Source of the DNA: Streptomyces sp. R28
Lineage (GTDB): Bacteria > Actinomycetota > Actinomycetes > Streptomycetales > Streptomycetaceae
Reading direction: 5' to 3'
Assembly (NCBI RefSeq): GCF_041052385.1
Contig: NZ_CP163439.1
Coordinates: 6,685,001 to 6,749,000, forward strand
DNA length: 64,000 nt
Shown here: piece by piece, positions 1 to 7,389 of the stretch
How positions within the stretch are numbered: the first letter of the stretch is position 1
Layout: the number at the start of each line of letters is the position of its first letter
The notes under the pieces: model-generated
The model's input: the letters and a program-made list of their open reading frames with translations, nothing else
Database searches by the model: none
Told to the model about the DNA's origin: nothing
Position numbers and translations under genes: made by a program

Positions 1-165
1 GGGGAGTGCGACGGGGGGTACGACGCGGTGGTGGACCTGAACCGGGCACTGGCCGACCCCGCGGACCCCGACCGCCTGCACCCGTCGTACGACTTCGGCG
101 ATCACCTGCACCCGAATGACGCCGGGTACGAGGTGATGGCCGAAGCCGTGTCGACGATCCTCTAG
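1..165 (+). CDS. SGNH/GDSL hydrolase, C-terminal end only
   Basis: Frame 1 is open from the window edge to TAG at 163-165 and gives 54 residues. The end carries DHLHPNDAGY followed by a short helix, which is block V of the SGNH (GDSL) esterase family and holds the catalytic Asp and His. These enzymes are usually secreted lipases or acyl-esterases; the substrate cannot be told from this fragment. The Ser, Gly and Asn blocks lie outside the window. The stop codon overlaps, on the opposite strand, the stop of the carboxylase epsilon gene, so the two genes converge with no spacer. Confidence 0.8.
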   Translation, partial: GECDGGYDAVVDLNRALADPADPDRLHPSYDFGDHLHPNDAGYEVMAEAVSTIL

Positions 166-371
166 CCGGGCCAGTAGGTACGGGCCCATGTCGACGGCCC
201 AGGCTGCGGCAGCCTGTGTGAGGCGATGCGGGACGGGTCCGACCACCCGTCCCGCGGCTTGGGTGCGCCGGACGGCGTGGCCGATGCCGCCGCGGCGCGG
301 GCGCGGACCACCGCCAGTGCGGCGGCCAGCTCCTCCGGTGTCGGGTTGCCCCGTAGGACCTTGATGTTCAT
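162..371 (-). CDS. accE: acyl-CoA carboxylase epsilon subunit
   Basis: A 69-residue protein starting at ATG 371 with MNIKVLRGNPTPEELAA and ending in ARTYWPG. In actinobacteria small epsilon subunits bind the beta (carboxyltransferase) subunit and stimulate propionyl- or acetyl-CoA carboxylase. The N-terminal strand plus PTPEELAAL helix and the poorly conserved Ala-rich linker are typical. It lies 17 nt after the beta-subunit stop and is clearly in the same operon. The assignment rests on motif and context; such short proteins are divergent. Confidence 0.88.
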   Translation of the reverse strand: MNIKVLRGNPTPEELAAALAVVRARAAAASATPSGAPKPRDGWSDPSRIASHRLPQPGPSTWARTYWPG

Positions 372-388
372 GTCGGCTCCCAGCAGGC

Positions 389-2011
389 CTAGAGGGGGAT
401 GTTGCCGTGCTTCTTCGGAGGCAGTGATTCCCGCTTGGTGCGCAGCTGACGCAGGCCGCGGACGACATGGCGGCGGGTGTCCGACGGCATGATCACGGAG
501 TCGATGTAGCCGCGCTCGGCCGCGATGTAGGGATTGAGGAGGGTGTCCTCGTACTCCTGGATCAGCCGGGCGCGCACCGCCTCCAGGTCCTCGCCGTTCG
601 CCTCGGCCTCGGCGATCGTGCGGCGGTGCAGGATGTTGACCGCGCCCTGGGCGCCCATGACGGCGATCTGGGCGGTGGGCCAGGCGAGGTTGATGTCGGC
701 GCCCAGGTGCTTGGAGCCCATGACGTCGTACGCCCCGCCGAACGCCTTGCGGGTGATGACGGTGATCAGCGGGACGGTCGCCTCCGCGTAGGCGTAGATC
801 AGCTTCGCGCCGCGGCGGATGATGCCGTCGTGCTCCTGGTCGACGCCCGGAAGGAAGCCGGGGACGTCCACGAACGTGATCACCGGGACGTTGAAGGCGT
901 CGCAGGTCCGCACGAAGCGGGCCGCCTTCTCGCTGGCCTGGATGTCGAGGCAGCCGGCGAACTGCATCGGCTGGTTGGCGACGATGCCGACCGGGCGGCC
1001 CTCGACGCGGCCGTAGCCGGTGAGGATGTTCGGCGCGAACAGCGGCTGCGTCTCGAAGAACTCGGCGTCGTCCAGGATGTGTTCGATCACCGTGTGCATG
1101 TCGTACGGCTGGTTCGCGCTGTCCGGCACGATGCGATCCAGCTCGCGGTCCTCGTCGGTGACGGCGAGGTCCGCCTCCTCCGGGAAGGCCGGGGGCTCGG
1201 AGAGGTTGTTGGACGGCAGGTACGACAGCAGCTGCTTGACGTACTCGATGGCGTCCTTCTCGTCCCCGGCCATGTGGTGGGCCACGCCGGAGGCGGAGTT
1301 GTGGGTGCGGGCGCCGCCCAGCTCCTCGAAGCCGACGTCCTCGCCGGTGACGGTCTTGATGACGTCGGGGCCGGTGATGAACATGTGCGAGGTCTGGTCG
1401 ACCATGATCGTGAAGTCGGTGATGGCGGGCGAGTAGACCGCACCGCCCGCACACGGGCCGACCACGAGCGAGATCTGCGGGATGACACCGCTCGCGTGCG
1501 TGTTGCGGCGGAAGATCTCGCCGTACGCGCCCAGCGAGGCCACACCCTCCTGGATGCGGGCGCCGCCGGAGTCGTTGATGCCGATGACCGGACAGCCGGT
1601 CTTCAGCGCGAAGTCCATGACCTTGACGATCTTCTGGCCGTAGACCTCGCCCAGCGCACCACCGAAGACGGTGAAGTCCTGGGAGAACACGGCGACGGGG
1701 CGGCCGTCGACGGTTCCGTACCCGGTGACGACGCCGTCGCCGTACGGGCGGTTCTTCTCCAGGCCGAAGTTGGTGGAGCGGTGCCGGGCGAACTCGTCGA
1801 GCTCGACGAAGGAGTCCTCGTCGAGGAGCAGATCGAGGCGCTCACGGGCCGTCAACTTGCCCTTGGCGTGCTGTTTTTCGACGGCGCGTGCGGAGCCGGC
1901 ATGCGTCGCTTCCTCGATACGGCGCTGGAGATCCGCGAGCTTGCCCGCGGTCGTGTGGATGTCGATCCCTTGGGTCTCTTGGATCTCGTGACGCTCTTCC
2001 GGCTCGGACAT
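389..2011 (-). CDS. pccB: propionyl-CoA carboxylase beta subunit (carboxyltransferase)
   Basis: A 540-residue biotin-dependent carboxyltransferase. It transfers CO2 from carboxybiotin on a separate alpha chain to propionyl-CoA, giving (S)-methylmalonyl-CoA, a polyketide and odd-chain fatty-acid building block. The N-terminal half has GGALGEVYGQKI and GINDSGGARIQEG; the C-terminal half has the oxyanion-hole stretch AFGGAYDVMGSKHLGAD. The Asp in AYDVMG matches the specificity residue reported for S. coelicolor PccB (Asp422), which favours propionyl-CoA over acetyl-CoA. ATG 2011 was chosen because the acidic MSEPEERHE leader is typical. The alpha subunit is not in the window. Confidence 0.93.
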   Translation of the reverse strand: MSEPEERHEIQETQGIDIHTTAGKLADLQRRIEEATHAGSARAVEKQHAKGKLTARERLDLLLDEDSFVELDEFARHRSTNFGLEKNRPYGDGVVTGYGTVDGRPVAVFSQDFTVFGGALGEVYGQKIVKVMDFALKTGCPVIGINDSGGARIQEGVASLGAYGEIFRRNTHASGVIPQISLVVGPCAGGAVYSPAITDFTIMVDQTSHMFITGPDVIKTVTGEDVGFEELGGARTHNSASGVAHHMAGDEKDAIEYVKQLLSYLPSNNLSEPPAFPEEADLAVTDEDRELDRIVPDSANQPYDMHTVIEHILDDAEFFETQPLFAPNILTGYGRVEGRPVGIVANQPMQFAGCLDIQASEKAARFVRTCDAFNVPVITFVDVPGFLPGVDQEHDGIIRRGAKLIYAYAEATVPLITVITRKAFGGAYDVMGSKHLGADINLAWPTAQIAVMGAQGAVNILHRRTIAEAEANGEDLEAVRARLIQEYEDTLLNPYIAAERGYIDSVIMPSDTRRHVVRGLRQLRTKRESLPPKKHGNIPL

Positions 2012-2108
2012 CGGGATGGCGCTCCCTGCCTGCTCAAAAGGGGGGACGGTTACTCATCCGTAGAGTAGTGGGGTGCCTACGAATCAGCAGTGCGGCGTTT
2101 GCCACACC

Positions 2109-2114
2109 TAGGGT
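2109..2114 (+). promoter_or_regulatory. -10 element of birA, leaderless type
   Basis: TAGGGT sits 7 nt before the ATG at 2122, with no Shine-Dalgarno sequence between. This is the spacing expected when transcription starts at or next to the start codon. The same arrangement is seen before the genes at 6113, 10257, 34298 and, on the minus strand, 26687 and 56127. Confidence 0.45.
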
Positions 2115-2121
2115 GGCTTGC

Positions 2122-2982
2122 ATGACGCCGCAAGATGCATCAGACGACAGCCGCTGGTCCGATCTGGAACGTCCGCCGCTCAACGCGGCCGCGCTGCGAC
2201 GCGGGCTCGTGCGGGAGGGCGGGTTCTGGCGCGAGGTGGAGGTGGTGCAGCGCACCGGCTCCACCAACACCGACCTGGTGGACCTGGCGACCGAGGGCAA
2301 GGCGGGCGAGGGCACGGTCCTGGTCGCCGAGGAGCAGACCGCCGGCAAGGGCCGCCTCGACCGGCAGTGGACGGCACCGCCCCGCTCGGGGCTGTTCTTC
2401 TCCGTGCTGCTGAACCCGGCCGAGGTGCCCGCGGCCCGCTGGGGGTGGCTGCCGCTGCTCACCGGAGTCGCCGTGGCGACGGGGCTGTCGCGGGCGGCCG
2501 GCGTCGACACGGCACTCAAGTGGCCCAACGACCTGCTGGTGACCGTCGGCGGCGAGGAACGCAAGGCCGGCGGGATCCTCGCGGAGCGCGCCGGGAACGA
2601 CGGGGTGGTCGTCGGCGTCGGCATCAACGTCACGCTGCGTGAGGACGAGCTGCCGGTGCCCCAGGCGGGCTCGCTGGCCCTCGCCGGAGCCGTGAGCACC
2701 GACCGGGATCCGCTGCTGCGGGGCGTGCTGCGGTCGCTGGAGGAGTGGTACGGGCGTTGGCGGGCCGCGGCTGGGGACCCGGTGGTGAGTGGGCTGCAGG
2801 AGACGTATGCGGCGGGGTGCGCGACGCTGGGAAGGGTCGTACGGGCCGAGTTGCCGGGCGACCGGTCGATCACGGGGGAGGCGGTCGCCATCGACGGGGA
2901 CGGACGGCTGGTACTGGCTACGGGGGAAGGGGTGCAGGAGCCTGTAGGGGCGGGGGACATCGTGCATCTGAGGCCGGCGTAG
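2122..2982 (+). CDS. birA: biotin--[acetyl-CoA-carboxylase] ligase
   Basis: A 286-residue BirA/LplA-fold enzyme that makes biotinyl-AMP and attaches biotin to the carboxylase carrier protein. Visible motifs are RTGSTNTDL, the adenylate-binding AGKGRLDRQW, SVLLNP, LKWPNDLL and KAGGILAE, followed by a C-terminal SH3-like domain. There is no N-terminal helix-turn-helix, so it is a ligase only, not a repressor. ATG 2122 (MTPQDASDD) was chosen over longer in-frame extensions because the extension runs into the pccB promoter region. It is divergent from pccB, whose holoenzyme needs this activity. Confidence 0.93.
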   Translation: MTPQDASDDSRWSDLERPPLNAAALRRGLVREGGFWREVEVVQRTGSTNTDLVDLATEGKAGEGTVLVAEEQTAGKGRLDRQWTAPPRSGLFFSVLLNPAEVPAARWGWLPLLTGVAVATGLSRAAGVDTALKWPNDLLVTVGGEERKAGGILAERAGNDGVVVGVGINVTLREDELPVPQAGSLALAGAVSTDRDPLLRGVLRSLEEWYGRWRAAAGDPVVSGLQETYAAGCATLGRVVRAELPGDRSITGEAVAIDGDGRLVLATGEGVQEPVGAGDIVHLRPA

Positions 2983-3086
2983 GTGCGGGTGGGGCCGTGC
3001 TCCTCTCAGGAGTGAGGTGGCCCACACCTGCCGTAAAGTGAAGGCCGGTCGATTACTGACCGCGGCAGATCGGAAGGGCAGCAGGC

Positions 3087-4220
3087 GTGACCGTCGACGA
3101 CACGGGCTCCGGCACGGGCGCGGACGGCCGGGTGGACCCCCACGCCGCCGACCCCGGCGAGGACAATCCGCTCGCCCTGCGCCTCGAAGGCCTCATTCTC
3201 GGCGCCGAGCGGCGCTACACCCCGTTCCAGGCGGCCCGTAGCGCCGGTGTCTCCATGGAGCTGGCGTCCCGGTTCTGGCGGGCCATGGGGTTCGCCGACA
3301 TCGGGCAGGCCAAGGCGCTGACCGAGGCCGACGTACTGGCGCTCAGGCGCCTCGCCGGTCTCGTCGAGGCGGGACTGCTCAGCGAGGCCATGGCCGTACA
3401 GGTGGCCAGGTCCACCGGGCAGACCACGGCGCGGCTCGCCGAGTGGCAGATCGACTCGTTCCTGGAAGGGCTGACCGAGCCGCCGGAACCCGGCATGACG
3501 CGCACCGAGGTGACGTACCCGATCATCGAGCTGCTCCTGCCCGAGCTGGAGGAGTTCCTCGTCTACGTCTGGCGCCGCCAGCTCCCCGCCTCGGCCGGCC
3601 GGGTCATCCAGGCCGCCGACGACGAGGAGATGGTCGACCGGCGCCTCGCCGTGGGCTTCGCGGACCTGGTCGGCTTCACGCGCCTGACCCGCAGGATGGA
3701 GGAGGAGGAACTCGGCGAACTCGTCGAGGCCTTCGAGACCACCGCGGCCGATCTGGTGGCCGCGCGCGGGGGGCGACTGGTCAAGACCCTCGGCGACGAG
3801 GTCCTGTACGCGGCCGACGACGCGGGGGTCGCGGCGGAGATCGCCCTGCGGCTCATCGAGACGATGGCGGGCGACGAGACGATGCCCGAGCTGCGCGTCG
3901 GCATCGCCTTCGGCACGGTGACCACCCGGATGGGCGATGTCTTCGGTACGACCGTGAACCTGGCCTCCCGGCTCACGTCGATAGCTCCGCGTGACGCCGT
4001 TCTCGTCGACAGCGCCTTTGCGCAGGAACTCATCCGAACGGGTGAAGCCCCCGCGTCGGAGGCGGAGGCCGCGGAGGCCGCGGCCGCGGCGGAGAAGGAG
4101 GGGGAGGAGCCGCCCGTGTATCGGTTTGCGCTGCAGCCGATGTGGCAGCGGCCGGTGCGAGGGCTCGGTGTGATCGAGCCTTGGCTTTTGACGCGGAGGG
4201 CGTCCGCCGGGGGCGAGTGA
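3087..4220 (+). CDS. cya: class III adenylate cyclase with N-terminal regulatory helical domain
   Basis: A 377-residue soluble cyclase starting at GTG 3087. Residues about 30-170 form an alpha-helical regulatory domain of the type found in M. tuberculosis Rv1264 (pH sensing there). Residues about 185-350 are the catalytic domain. All six canonical residues are present: metal-binding Asp193 (FADLVGF) and Asp237 (LGDEV), adenine-specifying Lys233 and Asp284 (GDVFG), and transition-state Asn291 and Arg295 (NLASRL). It should therefore be an active ATP cyclase making cAMP. The linker near residue 325-340 is Ala/Glu-rich. In Streptomyces cAMP is tied to germination and antibiotic timing; that role is inferred here. 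Confidence 0.92.
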   Translation: MTVDDTGSGTGADGRVDPHAADPGEDNPLALRLEGLILGAERRYTPFQAARSAGVSMELASRFWRAMGFADIGQAKALTEADVLALRRLAGLVEAGLLSEAMAVQVARSTGQTTARLAEWQIDSFLEGLTEPPEPGMTRTEVTYPIIELLLPELEEFLVYVWRRQLPASAGRVIQAADDEEMVDRRLAVGFADLVGFTRLTRRMEEEELGELVEAFETTAADLVAARGGRLVKTLGDEVLYAADDAGVAAEIALRLIETMAGDETMPELRVGIAFGTVTTRMGDVFGTTVNLASRLTSIAPRDAVLVDSAFAQELIRTGEAPASEAEAAEAAAAAEKEGEEPPVYRFALQPMWQRPVRGLGVIEPWLLTRRASAGGE

Positions 4221-4246
4221 GCGCCGTGAGGTGGCCGGTCGTGTGT

Positions 4247-4303
4247 TGGCTGCGGGGTGCGTTGTGGCTGGTCGCGCAGTTCCCCGCGCCCCTGAAGGGG
4301 CGC
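4247..4303 (-). repeat. dispersed Streptomyces intergenic repeat, copy A
   Basis: Read on the minus strand this contains CTTCAGGGGCGCGGGGAACT followed by GCGCGACCAGCC and CACCCCGCAGCC. Related sequences occur at 13817-13863 and 63299-63380 on the plus strand. The copy starts with a self-complementary CGCCCC...GGGGCG and lies between the converging adenylate cyclase gene and the gene at 4321, where it could act as a terminator. Confidence 0.6.
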
Positions 4304-4320
4304 TCCGGTGCTCGGCGTTC

Positions 4321-4950
4321 TCAGTCGCCGTTGGGCAGCTGGTCTACGCACAGGCCGATGATCGGCACGCAGACTGAGTCCTCGTCGGGGTGATCCGGCT
4401 GGGGGGACGGGGGGTTTGTCGTCGGTCGGCTGGGGGGCGGGGTGGGCGCCGGTTGCGGTGCGTTGCCTGTCGTCGCCGGTCGGTGGGGTGTGGGAGTGAG
4501 TGGCGGGGTGTGGTCCGTCGTGGCGCCCCGGCCGCCGGGTGGTGGGGCAGCCGTGGTGTTCGTGGTCGGTACGACGATCGTGCCCGGGGTGGGTGTGGTG
4601 CCCAGGCCTCCCATGGCAGAGGTCGCTGAAGGGCTTGGCTGCTGGGCAGCCGTCGGGAGGGCGGCTGCGGCGTTGGTCGAGCCGTCCGTGTCCGTGTCGG
4701 TGTAGGTGTCGGAAGCGGCGTCCGTGGCGGGGTCGGCCTCCGTTGCGCCGAGGCCGGCGACTTCGGAGTCGGGGGCCACTCGTAAGAGGCTCAGTGCGCC
4801 GGCCGCCAGGGCGAGGCCGCCGGCTGCCAGGAGGACCTTGCGGGGGCGGGGACGGCGGTGGCGGCCACGGGGGCCGAAGAGACGGGGGACGGTCTGGTCC
4901 GCCTCGCCGCTTGCCCCGGTTTCCGCTGATGTCTCTGCCGTCCCGCCCAT
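4321..4950 (-). CDS. single-pass membrane protein with Pro/Thr-rich extracellular tail, unknown function
   Basis: A 209-residue protein. ATG 4950 was chosen because GGGAGGGG lies 5 nt upstream; an in-frame TTG at 4965 would precede that site. Residues 1-38 are cytoplasmic, ending in an Arg-rich patch (RGRHRRPRPRK). About 39-57 is one membrane helix. The rest is low-complexity Thr/Pro/Ala, including a short YTDTDTD repeat. The end is distinctive: DSVCVPIIGLCVDQLPNGD, with two cysteines six residues apart that could form a disulfide. No enzymatic motif is visible. It converges with the cyclase gene. Confidence 0.7.
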   Translation of the reverse strand: MGGTAETSAETGASGEADQTVPRLFGPRGRHRRPRPRKVLLAAGGLALAAGALSLLRVAPDSEVAGLGATEADPATDAASDTYTDTDTDGSTNAAAALPTAAQQPSPSATSAMGGLGTTPTPGTIVVPTTNTTAAPPPGGRGATTDHTPPLTPTPHRPATTGNAPQPAPTPPPSRPTTNPPSPQPDHPDEDSVCVPIIGLCVDQLPNGD

Positions 4951-5137
4951 CACGACCCCTCCCAACGCACTCGCGCCCCCAATGCGCCGTGGTGTCGCGC
5001 ACGTTATGCGTAGTCGTGGGCGGTGGGGCGGGAGTTGGGCGGGATGTCACTCGAACGGGGTGTCGGGACTCGGCTCGGGAACCGGTCGTCGGGCCTTTCC
5101 CCGGCGGGGTCCGGCTGCGATGATCGGGGCGAATGTT

Positions 5138-5153
5138 GTTAACCCGCGTTAAC
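5138..5153. promoter_or_regulatory. possible operator dyad upstream of enoyl-CoA hydratase
   Basis: GTTAAC-CCGC-GTTAAC forms two hexamer half-sites, directly followed by the CGGAGGG ribosome-binding site and ATG 5165. A symmetric AT-rich element in this position is unusual for this DNA and may bind a repressor. No cognate regulator is adjacent. Confidence 0.35.
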
Positions 5154-5164
5154 CGGAGGGTGTC

Positions 5165-5986
5165 ATGGGTGAGGAGCGGTTCGGGGAGTTCGTGCTGGTG
5201 CGGCGGCACGGTGACGGAGGTGTCGGGCATGTCGCGGAGCTCGTCCTCGACCGGCCCAAGGCCATGAACGCCGTGTCGACGGAGATGGCCCGTTCGATCT
5301 CGGGGGCGTGCGCGGCGTTGGGTGCGGACCGTGACGTACGGGTGGTGGTGCTGACCTCGACGCATGAGAGGGCGTTCTGTGTCGGGGCGGATCTGAAGGA
5401 GCGGAATTCGTTCAGTGACGCGGATCTGGTGCGACAGCGGCCCGTGACGCGGGGGGCGTACACGGGGGTGCTGGAGTTGCCGGTGCCGACGATCGCGGCG
5501 GTGCACGGCTTCGCGCTGGGCGGTGGCTTCGAGCTGGCGTTGTCCTGCGATGTGATCGTGGCCGACCGTACGGCCGTGGTGGGGCTGCCCGAGGTGTCGG
5601 TCGGGGTGATTCCGGGAGGTGGGGGCACCCAGTTGCTGCCTCGGCGGGTGGGAGCCGCTCGGGCGGCGGAGCTGATCTTCACGGCGCGGCGCGTCGAGGC
5701 CGGTGAGGCCCGGGAGCTGGGGCTCGTGGATGTGCTGGTGGAGGAGGGGCGGGACCGGGAGGAGGCCCTGGCGCTGGGGGGTCGGATCGCCGTGAACTCG
5801 CCGGTGGGGCTGCGGGCGGCCAAGCGGGCGCTGCGGGTGGGGCACGGCCTGGATCTGCGGGCCGGGCTGGAGGTCGAGGACGCGGCTTGGCGGGCGACGG
5901 CGTTCTCGGGGGACAGGGCGGAGGGGGTGGCGGCGTTCAACGAGAAGCGGCGGCCTGAGTGGCCGGGGGAGTGGCCGGGGGAGTGA
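5165..5986 (+). CDS. enoyl-CoA hydratase/isomerase (crotonase family)
   Basis: A 273-residue crotonase-fold protein, most likely hydrating 2-enoyl-CoA in beta-oxidation. Both acid/base glutamates of true hydratases are present: Glu123 in GFALGGGFELAL and Glu143 in LPEVSVGVIPG. The oxyanion-hole segments are FCVGADLKER and ALGGG. The start is ATG 5165 with CGGAGGG four nt upstream. Two tandem copies of EWPG at the C-terminus come from a short DNA repeat (gagtggccggggga). The substrate chain length is not deducible. Confidence 0.88.
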   Translation: MGEERFGEFVLVRRHGDGGVGHVAELVLDRPKAMNAVSTEMARSISGACAALGADRDVRVVVLTSTHERAFCVGADLKERNSFSDADLVRQRPVTRGAYTGVLELPVPTIAAVHGFALGGGFELALSCDVIVADRTAVVGLPEVSVGVIPGGGGTQLLPRRVGAARAAELIFTARRVEAGEARELGLVDVLVEEGRDREEALALGGRIAVNSPVGLRAAKRALRVGHGLDLRAGLEVEDAAWRATAFSGDRAEGVAAFNEKRRPEWPGEWPGE

Positions 5987-6112
5987 CGGGGGCGCCCTTT
6001 TGCGGGTGGGGGGGGATCGCTGAGGGGGCGGGGTGAGGCGGGAATCGGCGGTGAGGGCCCCGTTCGCCACGCCAACGTCCCAAACCTGGGCAAAGCTACC
6101 TAGCCTGGAGTG

Positions 6113-7261
6113 ATGGGTGAGGACAGACGGCTCGCGGCCGTAGTGGCGTTGGCGCAGGGGATGGCGGCGGCGCACACGCCGCGTGAGTCCTGGCGGGCGG
6201 CGGCGCTCGGGGCGTGTCGGGCGTTGGACGGGAGCTTCGCGGCGCTGTCGGTGTGGGAGCGGGAGCTCGGGCGGTTGCGGGTGCTCGTGAACGTGGGGGA
6301 CCGGGCTCGGGGGGAGGAGGAGTTTCCGGGCGACGAGGCCTATCCCGTGCATCAGTTCCCGGAGATCACCGAGTTCCTGCACGAGCGGTGGGCCGCCGGC
6401 GGTGAGCCCAACGCCTGGGTGGAGACGGCCGACGGACCGTCCACCGGTCATCCCGGGTACTGCCATCAGCGGGTGGCCGCCCTGCGGCGGCGCGGGCGAG
6501 GGTGCTGTGTCGTGGCGCCGATCGTGCTGAACGGGCGGGCCTGGGGGGAGCTGTATGTCGCCCGGTCCGCCGGTGCGCCTGTCTTCGACCGTGGGGACGC
6601 CGACTTCGCGACCGTGCTGGCCTCCGTCGTGGCCGCCGGGATGGCGCAGTGCGAGCGGCTGGAGGAGGCTCGGCGGCTGGCGTTCACCGACGCGCTCACT
6701 GGGCTGGCCAATCGGCGTGCCGTCGATGTGCGGTTGGAGGAGGCCATTGAGCGGCATCGCAGCCACGGGGTCGTCGTGAGCCTCGTCGTCTGCGATCTCA
6801 ATGGGCTCAAGCGTGTGAACGACACGCGGGGGCATGCCGTGGGGGACCGGCTTCTGGAGCGGTTCGGGTCGGTGCTGTCGCTGTGTGGCGCCATGCTGCC
6901 CGGGGCTCTCGCCGCCCGGCTCGGCGGTGACGAGTTCTGTCTGCTTGCCGTCGGGTCGCCTGTCGGCGATGTCGTGAAGGCTGCCGATGAATTGTGCCGT
7001 CGTGCCGCTGAGTTGGAGCTGGGGGAGGGGGTCGCGTGCGGGGTGGCGTCCACCGAGGATGCCGTCGGGCCGGTTCGCTCTGCGCGGCGGCTGTTCCGGC
7101 TCGCTGACGCGGCTCAGTACCAGGCGAAGGCGGTTCGGGCCGACAAGCCCGTGGTCGCGGGGCGGGAGGGGCCGGACGACCCGGTGGTGCGGCTCGCTGA
7201 CGCGGAGCCGTCGGAGGAGGGGGTCGTGGAGCGGCGGCGCTTCCGTGGCCGAGTGCCGTGA
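6113..7261 (+). CDS. GAF-GGDEF diguanylate cyclase, soluble
   Basis: A 382-residue cytoplasmic protein with a GAF-like sensor domain (about 15-180) and a GGDEF domain (about 185-345) with an intact GGDEF active site at 271-275. It should condense two GTP into cyclic-di-GMP, the Streptomyces signal that holds back sporulation through BldD. The RxxD inhibitory site expected five residues before GGDEF is absent (sequence there is PGALAARL), so product feedback at that site is unlikely. No EAL domain follows. ATG 6113 was chosen over GTG 6110; TAGCCT at 6101-6106 suggests a leaderless transcript. Confidence 0.88.
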   Translation: MGEDRRLAAVVALAQGMAAAHTPRESWRAAALGACRALDGSFAALSVWERELGRLRVLVNVGDRARGEEEFPGDEAYPVHQFPEITEFLHERWAAGGEPNAWVETADGPSTGHPGYCHQRVAALRRRGRGCCVVAPIVLNGRAWGELYVARSAGAPVFDRGDADFATVLASVVAAGMAQCERLEEARRLAFTDALTGLANRRAVDVRLEEAIERHRSHGVVVSLVVCDLNGLKRVNDTRGHAVGDRLLERFGSVLSLCGAMLPGALAARLGGDEFCLLAVGSPVGDVVKAADELCRRAAELELGEGVACGVASTEDAVGPVRSARRLFRLADAAQYQAKAVRADKPVVAGREGPDDPVVRLADAEPSEEGVVERRRFRGRVP

Positions 7262-7285
7262 TGGTGCCGGGCCTCGTCCTCAGAA

Positions 7286-7327
7286 AACGCCGGACGGGCT
7301 GAACGGTGCCGTAGGAGGTCCGGCGTT
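7286..7327 (+). terminator. hairpin after the GGDEF gene
   Basis: AACGCCGGAC and GTCCGGCGTT pair perfectly (10 bp) around a 22-nt loop, 24 nt after the diguanylate cyclase stop and before the hutH promoter. Confidence 0.55.
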
Positions 7328-7389
7328 GTAAGGGGCGTACCGCCCGCCCACTAGTGACATCTTCGTCTTCACTGCGTACGCTCCTGAAT

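Noticed and set aside
3563..6835. A 1090-codon minus-strand frame spanning several genes
   Set aside because: It runs antisense through the adenylate cyclase, hydratase and GGDEF genes, is Arg/Pro-rich and has no domain pattern.
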